Under the pieces are notes generated by a model. It made no database searches. It was not told where the DNA came from and was given only the letters and a program-made list of their open reading frames with translations. Made by a program: the position numbers and the translations under genes. DNA of 64,000 nucleotides, taken from the NCBI RefSeq assembly GCF_001685025.1, contig NZ_MAYU01000012.1:62001-126000 (forward strand). The letters are read 5' to 3'. Source of the stretch: Bacillus sp. FJAT-27225. Its GTDB lineage: Bacteria; Bacillota; Bacilli; Bacillales; Cytobacillaceae. Shown one piece after another: positions 1 to 7,944 of this stretch (position 1 is the stretch's first letter; every line of letters begins with the position of its first letter).

Positions 1-824
1 TTCCTTTGCAAAAAGCCCATATTATGATAAATCATCGGCAATAGCCTTTGTTCATTTAAAAGCTCGGCGTTCCGTATGAGATGCTCAAAACACGATGAGG
101 CTTCCTCATAAATATTTGAGTAGGTATAGTCAATTCCTAGGAGAACCAATGCATGAAGAATACGCCTGAAATTATGCTGTTCCATAAAATGCTGAAGGGC
201 TTTTTTGGCAAAATGGATGGAGTGGCCGGGCTGCAGCATATGACTTTTGGCAAACGCACGATGGTACAGGAATTCGCCAATATTGACAGTACCGATAAAC
301 TCTCCATCAAGCCTCTCCAGGATTAAATCAGCCTGATGATACTTCCCTTTTTTCATTAAATGGATGCTTGTAAAATAATCGAACAAATTCCTCTCCGGGC
401 GCGAAAAGTTATTCGACTGTTTTCTTAGCAGCTCATACTGGTTTTCCGCATCGTCTGCATACCCCTTAAACAAAAAGTATCTGTATTTAGCTAGTTCATA
501 TGTATACATATACGATGTGAAATGTACGAGACTGCCCAGTTCCGCAAGCTTTTCAAATACCGAATCCGCCTCGGAGTTAATTTGGAAATTCATCGCCGCA
601 TCAAAAGCGTCCAGCAGCTGTTTGATTTCCTCATCCTTTCCCTCAATATCCTCAACCTCTATACCCAGCCTATCAAGCAGGAGTGCAATTGTTTCCCTGT
701 TTCCCTCCTTTGAGTTATGTTCGATCTTGCTTAAATGCGGAATCGAGCATATCCCTTCAGCGAGCTCTTTTTGCGTCATTCCCTTTTGGGTTCTGTAATA
801 CTTGATTATTGGGCCTATTTCCAT
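1..824 (-). CDS. HTH/TPR transcriptional regulator, RNPP-like (3' end outside window)
   Basis: This frame runs off the left edge, so only about 274 N-terminal codons are visible. It starts at an ATG with GGTGAG a few bases upstream. Residues about 5-60 form an XRE-type helix-turn-helix (KYYRTQKGMTQKELAEGI, then a recognition helix with SIPHLSKIEHN). The rest is all helical with TPR-like repeats, for example the last visible stretch YHNMGFLQR. HTH plus TPR is the architecture of RNPP-type peptide-sensing regulators (PlcR, NprR, Rgg/AimR relatives); that assignment is inferred. It lies downstream of, and co-oriented with, a secreted protease gene, which resembles NprR-protease pairings, but a terminator separates the two. 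Any pheromone gene would lie beyond the window. Confidence 0.75.
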   Translation of the reverse strand, partial: MEIGPIIKYYRTQKGMTQKELAEGICSIPHLSKIEHNSKEGNRETIALLLDRLGIEVEDIEGKDEEIKQLLDAFDAAMNFQINSEADSVFEKLAELGSLVHFTSYMYTYELAKYRYFLFKGYADDAENQYELLRKQSNNFSRPERNLFDYFTSIHLMKKGKYHQADLILERLDGEFIGTVNIGEFLYHRAFAKSHMLQPGHSIHFAKKALQHFMEQHNFRRILHALVLLGIDYTYSNIYEEASSCFEHLIRNAELLNEQRLLPMIYHNMGFLQR

Positions 825-932
825 AAAACTCACCAACTGTTTTCTTTTTACTCTATCATGAATTGAGTATTATGAAACGAGATAATTCTTAATAATTTGA
901 ATTTTATTATACCATAACGATAGTAAATACCC

Positions 933-960
933 AAAACCATCCGGCTTTATTGCCGGATGG
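933..960 (-). terminator. Rho-independent terminator after the subtilase
   Basis: The inverted repeat CCATCCGGC/GCCGGATGG (9 bp) with a 6-nt loop is followed on the minus strand by TTTT. It lies between the protease stop codon and the start of the regulator gene. Confidence 0.8.
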
Positions 961-1003
961 TATGAGTCGGGTACAAGTGTTGTATTGTATTTTATTATCA
1001 GTA

Positions 1004-2248
1004 TTATCGAACGCGAGGGAAACCGAAACCGGAAGCATAGTCATCACCAGTGGCAGCACCTGTGCCGCCTTTTATGTCATACAGTTTGGCACGGTTTTGA
1101 AGCTCCGTACGAATCTGGACATTTGACAATGATTTGTTTTCAGCCCAGATTTTCGCTGCAAGCCCGGAGATATGTGGGGTAGCCATGGATGTACCGCTCA
1201 TGGTAGTATAGCCGCCGCTAGTTGCAGTCGAATAAATTGCGCCACCCGGTGCGGAAAGTTCAATATCACGCTCTTGGATTACATAATCTCCATCTGTGTT
1301 TGGGTTGCCCCTTGATGAGAAGTCGGATACTTTATGTGTCCCATTTACAAATGTATTATCAAGGGAGGCAACAGCGATTGCATTTACGAGTGCGCCAGGG
1401 TAGCCGATTGTGTTCGCACTAGGGCCAGAATTACCAGCCGCAGCCACAACAAGGGCACCTTTGCCATATGCATAATCAACAGCGTTAGAAATCAATGTGT
1501 TTTTGGTGCTGGAACCAAGGGACATTGAAATAACCGTTTTTACACCTAAACGAGTCGCTTCATTTGCAGCATGCTCAATTGCAGCCGCGATATCATCGGA
1601 ATAGCCTGAACCACGGTCATTCAGGACTTTATATGCCCAGAGTTCTGCTTGGGGAGCAACACCATAAATACCGGTGCCGTTTCCACCGTTGGCAAGAACC
1701 GTTCCGGCAACATGTGTTCCATGGCCGTTTTTATCGTTGCATACCCCATTAACAAGTGGAGATGTCCGCTGAGTGAAGTCCTTACATTGCTCAACATTGG
1801 CAGCCAAATCTGTGTGTGCCTTATTGACCCCTGTATCAAGTACAGCTACCTTGATGCCATCGCCACCGGATGTCTGTGTAATAGCAGAATCATTATAAAT
1901 GGCTTCAATTCCCCATGGAGTTTGGTCAGTTGGCGCCATTGTTCCTGCGCCAGGCTTGGCGTAAATCTCGACTTGTTCTACCAGTTCAACTTTGAGGTTT
2001 TTATTTTTCAACAAAGCCTTATATTGGCTTTCATTGACATTCGTAGTAAATCCCTCTGCCCCAAAATCATGCCGCTTTCCATAGCTGGCCTGCGCCTTCG
2101 CTTTTTCGTTGCTATTGCCTTTAATCAATACCCGGAAGGAATCCTGTGCAGCCTGTTCTGGCGCCTGCCCAAAAGCAGCTGTAGCAAATACGGAAACTCC
2201 CAACATTAAGCTTAAAACAACTGATCCAATTTTGGTTCTCTTCTTCAT
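1004..2248 (-). CDS. Secreted subtilisin-like serine protease (S8 family)
   Basis: This is a 414-residue pre-pro-protease. Residues 1-27 are a signal peptide (KKR then a hydrophobic core ending near ATAAFG). Residues about 37-96 resemble the I9 propeptide inhibitor that chaperones folding. The S8 domain follows with catalytic Asp138 (VAVLDTG), His176 (GHGTHVAGTV), oxyanion Asn273 (AAAGNSG) and Ser354 (SGTSMATPH). Cys154 and Cys170 flank the loop just before the catalytic His; this cysteine-bearing insertion resembles the one in sphericase and cold-active TA39/TA41 subtilases, and a disulfide is likely. The product should be exported and process itself outside the cell. A start with GAGGAGC-type Shine-Dalgarno supports the N-terminus. 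It has its own terminator and precedes a regulator gene. Confidence 0.95.
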   Translation of the reverse strand: MKKRTKIGSVVLSLMLGVSVFATAAFGQAPEQAAQDSFRVLIKGNSNEKAKAQASYGKRHDFGAEGFTTNVNESQYKALLKNKNLKVELVEQVEIYAKPGAGTMAPTDQTPWGIEAIYNDSAITQTSGGDGIKVAVLDTGVNKAHTDLAANVEQCKDFTQRTSPLVNGVCNDKNGHGTHVAGTVLANGGNGTGIYGVAPQAELWAYKVLNDRGSGYSDDIAAAIEHAANEATRLGVKTVISMSLGSSTKNTLISNAVDYAYGKGALVVAAAGNSGPSANTIGYPGALVNAIAVASLDNTFVNGTHKVSDFSSRGNPNTDGDYVIQERDIELSAPGGAIYSTATSGGYTTMSGTSMATPHISGLAAKIWAENKSLSNVQIRTELQNRAKLYDIKGGTGAATGDDYASGFGFPRVR

Positions 2249-2459
2249 TCGCTTGCTCCTCTCGAGTATAAAAATTCTGCAGCAACTAAGCCGCCTAGTT
2301 TTAGTATATTTAAACTATTCTGAATGTAGCAATCTATAATCCCTACTCTCTTATTGGGAAAATAAAAGTTTTATGCATCACAAATTGTTCATTCAATCTG
2401 CAAAATTTTTGCATATTTGCAAGGTAGAATAAGAGTAATCAGAAAAGGAGGAAGATACT

Positions 2460-2708
2460 ATGAAAAAATTTGCGCTTACGATTTTCGGGGCAGCCATTTT
2501 GTTAGGGGCAGGCTCTGCAGGTGCATTGGCAGAAGGCCCAGGTAAAGGTACAGATCTGATTAATTTCGGGGAAATGAAAGGACATCTGCAGCAAATGCAC
2601 CCAGAAATGAATGAAAAAGAGCTGAAGGACATGTATGAGAGCTGCCATGACACTGGTGGTGCAGAGCCGTCCAAAAACTTTCAAATGATGGACCCAAACC
2701 ATTTTTAA
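2460..2708 (+). CDS. Small secreted protein of unknown function
   Basis: This 82-residue protein has a clear signal peptide (MKKFALTIFGAAILL, then AGALA before EGPG). The mature part of about 58 residues is polar and Met/His-rich (FGEMKGHLQQMHPEMNEKE) with a single Cys (ESCHDTGG). AAAAGGAGGAAG sits 6-7 bases before the ATG and a strong terminator follows the stop. It is divergent from the subtilase, sharing an intergenic region of about 210 bp. I do not recognise a family with a known function. The Met/His content could suggest metal contact, but that is speculation. Confidence 0.8.
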   Translation: MKKFALTIFGAAILLGAGSAGALAEGPGKGTDLINFGEMKGHLQQMHPEMNEKELKDMYESCHDTGGAEPSKNFQMMDPNHF

Positions 2709-2733
2709 GTTGGGAAAATTTTAAAAAGATAGG

Positions 2734-2760
2734 GGACCCCGAAAATTCGGGGTCCTTTTT
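2734..2760 (+). terminator. Rho-independent terminator
   Basis: A 10-bp stem GGACCCCGAA/TTCGGGGTCC with a 2-base loop is followed by TTTTT, directly after the small secreted protein gene. Confidence 0.92.
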
Positions 2761-2996
2761 CACGCAGGTACCGTTGTATATAATTTCACTTTATTGTATA
2801 TTTTCCCAATATTTTTTTAAGCAAAAGAAAAGTTTTCATTCTGGATCGGTAAATTCCTCCCTTTCCCGATCCTTGAAGGCAGCGTTCCTCTATTGAAATT
2901 TTTAACAAAAACCAACTCCTTTTTTAACTTTTCTGTATTAAACTAGCTGATAATTTGCTATTCTACTAGTTGAAAAAGGGATTGGGGGAAACTGGA

Positions 2997-3485
2997 ATGA
3001 GAAGAATGACACTTGCCACTGGTGAAACAGTAGAGGTGGCTTGCTTAAGCTGCGCGATAACCGGAGGGATAATTAAACCTGAAGGCGGCACCCTCATTGA
3101 ATCACAGTACTTCCACGCCCATCAGGATGTCGCGTATCCGATTAAAGGGCTGGTGATTCTTGCTTCAAAACGGCATTTTACAGCCCTGGATGAAATAGGC
3201 GATGCAGAAGCGGATGACCTAATCCGGATGCTGAGGAAAATACGCACAGCCCAGCGTGAGGCGCTAGGAATTGACTATGTTTATTACTTTTATAACGAAG
3301 ATACCACCCACCATTTTCATGTATGGATGGTACCCCGCTACCCTTGGATGAACGCGTTTGGCCGCTCCATCGAATCCGTACGCCCCGTCCTCCTCCACGC
3401 CCGGCATAAATTGAACACTGAACAGAATAGAAAGGACGTCCATGATTCCCTCGATTTAATAAGAAGCCATTTGAACACTAAATAA
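2997..3485 (+). CDS. HIT-family (histidine triad) protein
   Basis: This 162-residue protein starts at ATG 2997, chosen because GGGGG lies about 8 bases upstream; a TTG further upstream has no ribosome binding site. Near the middle it carries THHFHVWMVPR, matching the histidine-triad motif H-x-H-x-H except that the third position is Trp. The N-terminal part (CLSCAITGG, a Cys pair) resembles the entry strand of bacterial HIT hydrolases. HIT proteins hydrolyse or transfer nucleotidyl groups, for example from dinucleoside polyphosphates; the substrate here is unknown. A terminator follows, so it is probably monocistronic. Confidence 0.8.
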   Translation: MRRMTLATGETVEVACLSCAITGGIIKPEGGTLIESQYFHAHQDVAYPIKGLVILASKRHFTALDEIGDAEADDLIRMLRKIRTAQREALGIDYVYYFYNEDTTHHFHVWMVPRYPWMNAFGRSIESVRPVLLHARHKLNTEQNRKDVHDSLDLIRSHLNTK

Positions 3486-3497
3486 TATTCTTTTTTC

Positions 3498-3528
3498 GGG
3501 TGGAGATGAAATTCCGCCCTTTATTTTT
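3498..3528 (+). terminator. Terminator after the HIT gene
   Basis: GGGTGGA pairs with TTCCGCCC (one G-U), followed by TTTATTTTT. Confidence 0.75.
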
Positions 3529-3599
3529 CCAAAAAAGTGAAGCTCATTAAGAAACAGATTCGTCTAAGGGGAAACAAGGAAGCATTTAGGGGGTTCAAG

Positions 3600-4169
3600 A
3601 TGCCAAATGAACTAGCAGAATGGCGGATTGCACAGGCGCGAGGCAATGAGGCCAAACTTGAAGCGCTGATGGATGTCTATGGTGATGGGGTAAAGAGTTT
3701 AATTTACTCGTATGTGAAGGATTGGGGCATTGCCAGCGATCTTGTCCAGGAAGTGTTCGTAGCTGTTTTTCAGAAGTTAGACAGCTTCGAAGGGCGTTCG
3801 TCTTACAAAACATGGCTTTACACAATAGCCATTAACCGTTCAAAGGACTATTTAAAAAGCTGGCACCACCGGCATGTATCTGCTGCCGAGAAAGTATTTT
3901 CGTTTTTGAAAGACAAAGGGCGGACACCTGAGGAAGAAGTACTTGCCAGTGATGCAAACCAGCAGCTTTTAAAAGCAGTTTGGTCGCTTCCTTTAAAATA
4001 CAGAGAAATTCTCCTCCTTCACTATTACCAGGATCTCTCGATTTCTGAAATAAGTGAAGCACTTAATCTGACGGCGAGTACTGTAAAGACAAGATTGTAC
4101 CGGGCACAGGATAAAATGAGGAAAACCTATACTCCGACTGAAAGAGGTGGCAAGTATGAATCAGTTTAG
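3600..4169 (+). CDS. ECF RNA polymerase sigma factor
   Basis: A 189-residue ECF (group 4) sigma factor. The start is ATG 3600 with TTTAGGGGGTT upstream; an in-frame GTG at 3537 lacks a ribosome binding site. Region 2 spans about residues 25-92, with the conserved DLVQEVFVAVFQKL and SSYKTWLYTIAINRSKDYLK. Region 4 spans about residues 125-175, with LPLKYREILLLHYYQDLSIS and a helix-turn-helix in ISEALNLTASTVKTRLYRA. Its stop overlaps the start of the next gene by 14 bp, the usual coupling of an ECF sigma to its anti-sigma factor. The signal and regulon are unknown. Confidence 0.93.
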   Translation: MPNELAEWRIAQARGNEAKLEALMDVYGDGVKSLIYSYVKDWGIASDLVQEVFVAVFQKLDSFEGRSSYKTWLYTIAINRSKDYLKSWHHRHVSAAEKVFSFLKDKGRTPEEEVLASDANQQLLKAVWSLPLKYREILLLHYYQDLSISEISEALNLTASTVKTRLYRAQDKMRKTYTPTERGGKYESV

Positions 4170-5289
4170 CGAAGAGCTTAAAAATGCCCTCAACGGGAGT
4201 TCTCCTGCGGAAGCCCGTTTAACGGAGAGCGAAAAGGAGAGAATTAGGGACCGGATACAGTCAGTAAAGGGAAGAAAGCCACGAAACAAGAGGGATGTTT
4301 TACCTAAGACGCTCACAGCTCTTGTAGCTGCATGTTTTATTTTTGTTACAGGCGGAATTGCAGCAACAAAATTGGGATACTTGGAAGGCATAATGGGATC
4401 CCCTTCAACATCTCAGTCAAGCGGCCTTCCATTTTATGACCAGATGGAGAAAGGAGATTTCCTGAAGGGATGGGAGCTTGTTAGAAAAACACCTAATTAC
4501 GGCCAATCCAGTTTAATGGGGGCAACGTTTGAAGGAATTGCAGAAGTGTCTGGGATGCTTATCTATCATGATGAAAAAAGCGGCGAATTTGCAAATAAGA
4601 TTGTTTTTGTTCCTGATACTGGTTCCGCTAAGCTGCTTCCTACAACCCATGGCGAGGTCCGGGAGTTAGTCTTTAATGATATGGACATGAAAACTGTCGA
4701 GAAAATATATCAACTTAATCCCGGCGGTGTGGCAGAAAATGTAAAAATAGAAATTACTTCCTATATCGCCCATCAGTATCGCGACAAAGATGTTGCCGAT
4801 GTGATTAATTTTAACCCTGCGGTTATGGAGGATGAACCATCCCGGACATATACCTCCAAAAAGATTTCTGTTGATTCGGCTGGAAGGATTATGTTAAATA
4901 CCGAATTGCAATCGATATACGATAAGTATTCAACGAGCCATGACGATCAGTTGCTTAGCGGGCTTGACCCATTCTCTGTTTTCCTGCTGTATTTTTACGC
5001 GAAAGAAAAGAGTGACGACGAAACTCAATATTGGCTGCATAACTTTAGTATGGAAATTCCCCCTGATTTCAGCACCGTTGAAAAGTTTACTGCTGAATCT
5101 AAAAAGCCGATACTAATAGAAAACAGTTCGAAGCTGCTGAAAACTGTAAGGGATGCTGGTACTGTAAAAGAGGAAATCCTTAACGACGGAACAGCGACCA
5201 TTCACATTTCGGAAACCGATGGCCACGCTTTCAGGCTCTCAAAAAACGATAAAGGAATTTGGAAAATAAGTTGGCTGGCAGTACAATAA
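4156..5289 (+). CDS. Membrane anti-sigma factor for the ECF sigma
   Basis: A 377-residue protein beginning MNQFSEELKNAL, with AGAGGTGG just upstream. Residues 1-45 are charged and cytoplasmic and presumably hold the sigma. One transmembrane helix at about residues 50-69 (TLTALVAACFIFVTGGIAAT) is followed by an extracellular domain of about 300 residues. I do not recognise that outer domain. The 14-bp overlap with the sigma gene and the single-span topology support the anti-sigma call. Release would be expected by proteolysis or ligand sensing outside the membrane, which is inference. Confidence 0.8.
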   Translation: MNQFSEELKNALNGSSPAEARLTESEKERIRDRIQSVKGRKPRNKRDVLPKTLTALVAACFIFVTGGIAATKLGYLEGIMGSPSTSQSSGLPFYDQMEKGDFLKGWELVRKTPNYGQSSLMGATFEGIAEVSGMLIYHDEKSGEFANKIVFVPDTGSAKLLPTTHGEVRELVFNDMDMKTVEKIYQLNPGGVAENVKIEITSYIAHQYRDKDVADVINFNPAVMEDEPSRTYTSKKISVDSAGRIMLNTELQSIYDKYSTSHDDQLLSGLDPFSVFLLYFYAKEKSDDETQYWLHNFSMEIPPDFSTVEKFTAESKKPILIENSSKLLKTVRDAGTVKEEILNDGTATIHISETDGHAFRLSKNDKGIWKISWLAVQ

Positions 5290-5290
5290 C

Positions 5291-5333
5291 GATTAAGCGC
5301 CGCTCCCTGAATGCACGGGGACGGCGATTAATC
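5291..5333. terminator. Long imperfect inverted repeat between convergent genes
   Basis: GATTAA-CGCCG-TCCC on the left pairs with GGGA-CGGCG-TTAATC on the right over about 17 positions with few mismatches. It lies between the anti-sigma stop and the stop of the small minus-strand gene. No strong T-run is present, so terminator activity is likely but not certain. Confidence 0.6.
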
Positions 5334-5335
5334 AT

Positions 5336-5485
5336 TTACTCATCCGTTTTCTTTCCTTCAACCTCTTGCCGGGTCATTTCCTCTTCTTCCTCTACTGTTA
5401 TCATAGTAATTGTGTCCTGAAGGCTATGAAACGCCTCATCGAGATTTCTTCTTGATGGAAATGGTATTTGTTCATTTTCTTTCAT
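5336..5485 (-). CDS. Small acidic protein, 49 aa, unknown
   Basis: This gene is supported mainly by an excellent ribosome binding site (AAGGAGGCGGG, 5-6 bases before the ATG) and a clean 50-codon frame. The product is highly charged: it begins MKENEQIPFPSRRN and carries a central EEEEEM stretch. It has no signal peptide, membrane segment or cysteine. It is convergent with the anti-sigma gene and divergent from yozQ. No family was recognised. Confidence 0.65.
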   Translation of the reverse strand: MKENEQIPFPSRRNLDEAFHSLQDTITMITVEEEEEMTRQEVEGKKTDE

Positions 5486-5620
5486 GGTATCCCGCCTCCT
5501 TTTCTTTTACTTTTCTCCAATTAGGGTAATTAGAAACATAACTAGGGAAAAATGAGTAATTCATTGCTTATTTGCGAAAAATAACCTGGTACTGAGACTG
5601 GCTAGAAAGGATGAGCTTAC

Positions 5621-5827
5621 ATGAGCAAAGAAAATAATACGGACTCTACAAAAATTGCCGGAAAGATTTACGATGTCACTGATTATCAAAAGGATAACGA
5701 ACTGTCCTCCGGATTGGCTGAAACTCATGAGCAAGCAATGGACGCGTATATGGAAGGCGAAATCGGCGGTAAAATCGAGCGGCCTGATGGCAGCGCAGAT
5801 GATCTTCCCCGCGGGAAAAACAAGTAG
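5621..5827 (+). CDS. yozQ: YozQ-family small protein (DUF4025)
   Basis: A 68-residue hydrophilic protein with the YozQ hallmark KIYDVTDYQKDNELSSGLAETHEQ. Family members are small Bacillaceae proteins without an assigned function. AGAAAGGATGAG precedes the ATG. It is monocistronic, with a terminator at 5834-5865. The C-terminus (DGSADDLPRGKNK) is probably disordered. Confidence 0.8.
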   Translation: MSKENNTDSTKIAGKIYDVTDYQKDNELSSGLAETHEQAMDAYMEGEIGGKIERPDGSADDLPRGKNK

Positions 5828-5833
5828 TTAAAC

Positions 5834-5865
5834 AGGGTTCTTGAGGTCTTCTCAAGGACCTTTTT
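5834..5865 (+). terminator. Terminator after yozQ
   Basis: AGGGTTCTTGAG pairs with CTCAAGGACCTT (two G-U wobbles) across a 5-base loop and runs into TTTTT. Confidence 0.85.
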
Positions 5866-5875
5866 ACATAGAAAA

Positions 5876-5951
5876 TGAATAATTCAGCGATTTTAAGATT
5901 AATTCGAACACTTTTTTAAATAATTTAGCGGTTTTGAAATTAATTCTTCAA
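5876..5951. repeat. Two-unit AT-rich hairpin repeat (41-bp period)
   Basis: TAATTCAGCG at 5880 recurs as TAATTTAGCG at 5921. Each is followed by an AATTAATTC-type return arm, so each unit can form a weak hairpin. It lies between the yozQ terminator and the yteA terminator. Confidence 0.6.
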
Positions 5952-5998
5952 GTGCAGAATATTCCAAAAAATAACGACCCCCTCGGGTTAACCACAAC

Positions 5999-6026
5999 TA
6001 AAAGAAAGACGGGCTTAGCGCCCGTC
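5999..6026 (-). terminator. Terminator overlapping the yteA stop codon
   Basis: The 7-bp stem GACGGGC/GCCCGTC encloses a 5-base loop that contains the yteA TAA stop. On the minus strand it is followed by TTTCTTTT. Confidence 0.82.
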
Positions 6027-6818
6027 CCCATCTCCATGCCTATCTTGCAGCCCGTCAGCGGGGTCATCATCAACATATGGATCATGTTCGAAAGCGGGCA
6101 GATCACCAAATGCCGTCATTGTACCGGCCTCATCAAGTTCCTGTTCGTATTTACGGTGCTGTCCGTTCGGGTAGACAGTCAGGTTTTTTCCATACATGTC
6201 AACGCCAACAAAGTTTTCATAGTCCTCCACATAACCGACCGGGTCTTCGGACTCGATGTAATCGTCATTGTAATGATCTTTTTCGTCGGTGAATGCAAAA
6301 TCCGATGGTGTTTCGGATGTTCCATACGAGGCAACTTCCTGCCAGGAGTCCTCCGCATCGTAGGATACACTTTCATCCTCTTCATCCTTGTCGAATTTGC
6401 CGAACGGCGGCATAAGAACTCCCTCTTCGACTGGGCGGGTATGTGACGTTACCTTGTCAGGGCTGTGCTCCTTGCAGTAGGTTGTATCCGGAAGTGCCTC
6501 AAGCCTCTCAATTGGTATTTCCTTTCCGCAAACCTGGCACTTTCCGTATGTCCCGTTATTCATGGCTTCGAGTGCCCTGTTAATATTGTCAATTTGCTGG
6601 TTGTAATGTTCGTTTAGGGCAATGTCCTTTTCACGTTCATATAATTCGGTCGCATCATCGGCCGGATGGTTATCATAGCTTGAAAGCTCTCCCATTGATT
6701 CATGGTCGTGCCCTCGCTGCAATCCAAATTCGTCGTTTTCCGAAAAATGCTTATCCAGGTCCGCCTTTTCCTTAAGCAAGCGAGACCGCAGCTCTTCCAA
6801 TTGGCTTGAAGATAACAT
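6015..6818 (-). CDS. yteA: YteA, TraR/DksA-type zinc-finger protein
   Basis: A 267-residue protein of the DksA/TraR superfamily. The N-terminal half (about residues 1-110) is a charged coiled coil (SSSQLEELRSRLLKEKADLDKHF). The zinc-finger region follows, with KCQVCGKEI and YCKEH as ligands. The long C-terminal tail is acidic and matches Bacillus YteA. GGAAAGGGG precedes the ATG. DksA-like proteins act through the RNA polymerase secondary channel; YteA itself is poorly characterised, so a transcriptional role is inferred. Its last codons form one arm of its own terminator, so the stop codon sits in the hairpin loop. Confidence 0.88.
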   Translation of the reverse strand: MLSSSQLEELRSRLLKEKADLDKHFSENDEFGLQRGHDHESMGELSSYDNHPADDATELYEREKDIALNEHYNQQIDNINRALEAMNNGTYGKCQVCGKEIPIERLEALPDTTYCKEHSPDKVTSHTRPVEEGVLMPPFGKFDKDEEDESVSYDAEDSWQEVASYGTSETPSDFAFTDEKDHYNDDYIESEDPVGYVEDYENFVGVDMYGKNLTVYPNGQHRKYEQELDEAGTMTAFGDLPAFEHDPYVDDDPADGLQDRHGDGDGR

Positions 6819-6967
6819 ATGCTGGCCCCTTTCCTAATAATCCGCACCAATTCGGCACGGTGCAATCTTCTCTTTAGTTTCAAATTAACTGCCTGTTATT
6901 ATGCAGAATTTTGTTTGGATAAGGCGGAGCCGAAGTTGCAAGCTAAAGGTATAAGGAGGGGAAGACA

Positions 6968-7129
6968 ATGCCGAATCGTGACAAAGGGAAATTCCAGCAT
7001 ATACAGGAAAAGCACCAGGGAGAGTACATTGGAACAGACCGTGATCAGCCGCGGGGAAAATACAGTGGAGACTATAACGGACAAGGGAATACAGATAAAT
7101 CTCCAGGAGCAGTGGGCAGGAAGGTTTAA
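6968..7129 (+). CDS. Small basic protein, 53 aa, unknown
   Basis: The frame starts with an ATG preceded by TAAGGAGGGG at ideal distance. It encodes a hydrophilic Gly/Lys/Gln-rich peptide (PNRDKGKFQHIQEKHQGEYI, ending GAVGRKV). Composition resembles small sporulation or stress proteins of Bacillaceae, but no family was recognised. A longer overlapping frame in another phase has no ribosome binding site and was rejected. The gene diverges from yteA and ends before a large palindrome. Confidence 0.65.
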   Translation: MPNRDKGKFQHIQEKHQGEYIGTDRDQPRGKYSGDYNGQGNTDKSPGAVGRKV

Positions 7130-7148
7130 CGAGGTGTATATAGCAAAG

Positions 7149-7191
7149 GGGGTCTGACCCTTACCCCCGGGAGGTAAGGGTCAGACCCCTT
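7149..7191. repeat. GGGGTCTGACCC palindrome, copy 1 (also a likely terminator)
   Basis: The 17-bp arms GGGGTCTGACCCTTACC and GGTAAGGGTCAGACCCC flank a 7-bp loop. It lies between the convergent 53-aa gene and the LysE-type gene. The same palindrome recurs at 51598-51638 after lytH. Confidence 0.9.
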
Positions 7192-7203
7192 CAGTTGGTT
7201 TTT

Positions 7204-7833
7204 TCACCATGATAGAACTGCCTTAATGCCCTGCCAGCCGAAATACACTCCAAATCCAATTAATGACAACCCGGAAAGGATGGATATACCGGTAAGAAGT
7301 GCCGAGGTTAAAAACCGTTTGGCTCCACTTGCAAGGGCTGCCATGGAAATGTCCCAGATTAGCAGGCCTGTGAAAATCGCCAAACTATAGAGAACAAGCT
7401 GGCCATGTCCGTAGCTTGAAGCTGTCTTGGCAAGGACTGAGCCGTAAATGCCGAGCCAGAATAGAATTGTAAGCGGGTTGGATAGGCTCATGAAAAAACC
7501 GGACATAAACGACCGGATGAGCGGTTCCTTCTGCTGGTTCCGGTCTATAGTGAGTCCTTTTACTCCGATAAGACTTTCAACACCACTATAAATGAGGACG
7601 AATGCGCCGAATAGCCACAGGAAGGTTTGGACAATCGGGGCATCAATAAATTTGACAACGCCTATATACACAATCAGCATATACACCCCATCGGCCACGG
7701 CGGCACCAATACCAGTAAACCAGGAGTGCCAAAAACCGTAGCGAATTCCGCGGTCAAGCTGGGCTGCATTGATTGGCCCGATTGGCGCCGCAAGCGATAG
7801 TCCGAGCAGTATGTAACTTAAATAGACACTCAT
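7204..7833 (-). CDS. LysE/RhtB-family amino-acid exporter
   Basis: A 209-residue membrane protein with about six hydrophobic segments. The N-terminus LGLSLAAPIGPINAAQLDRG matches the family signature (GxxxxPGP-type turn), and a second conserved region is GFFMSLSNPLTILFW. LysE-family proteins export amino acids or similar small molecules; the substrate cannot be read from the sequence. AGGGGGGACT precedes the ATG. It is monocistronic, bounded by the palindrome at 7149-7191 and by its promoter region near 7840-7940. Confidence 0.88.
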   Translation of the reverse strand: MSVYLSYILLGLSLAAPIGPINAAQLDRGIRYGFWHSWFTGIGAAVADGVYMLIVYIGVVKFIDAPIVQTFLWLFGAFVLIYSGVESLIGVKGLTIDRNQQKEPLIRSFMSGFFMSLSNPLTILFWLGIYGSVLAKTASSYGHGQLVLYSLAIFTGLLIWDISMAALASGAKRFLTSALLTGISILSGLSLIGFGVYFGWQGIKAVLSW

Positions 7834-7944
7834 TTCATTTAGTCCCCCCTGAAAAAGCCTGTCTACAAATTGTATTCAAGGGGGTGGGCCTGTACGACAA
7901 TAAAATGAAACTTCAAACAGCAGGGGTTACAGTAGCAATCCAGA

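Noticed and set aside
1649-2209. 186-codon frame antisense to the subtilase
   Set aside because: It lies entirely opposite a protease with intact catalytic motifs and has no ribosome binding site or recognisable domain.
5934-6446. 170-codon frame opposite yteA
   Set aside because: Shadow of yteA, which has zinc-finger motifs and a good ribosome binding site.
6819-7157. 112-codon frame overlapping the 53-aa gene
   Set aside because: The overlapping 53-codon frame has an ideal Shine-Dalgarno; the longer one has none.
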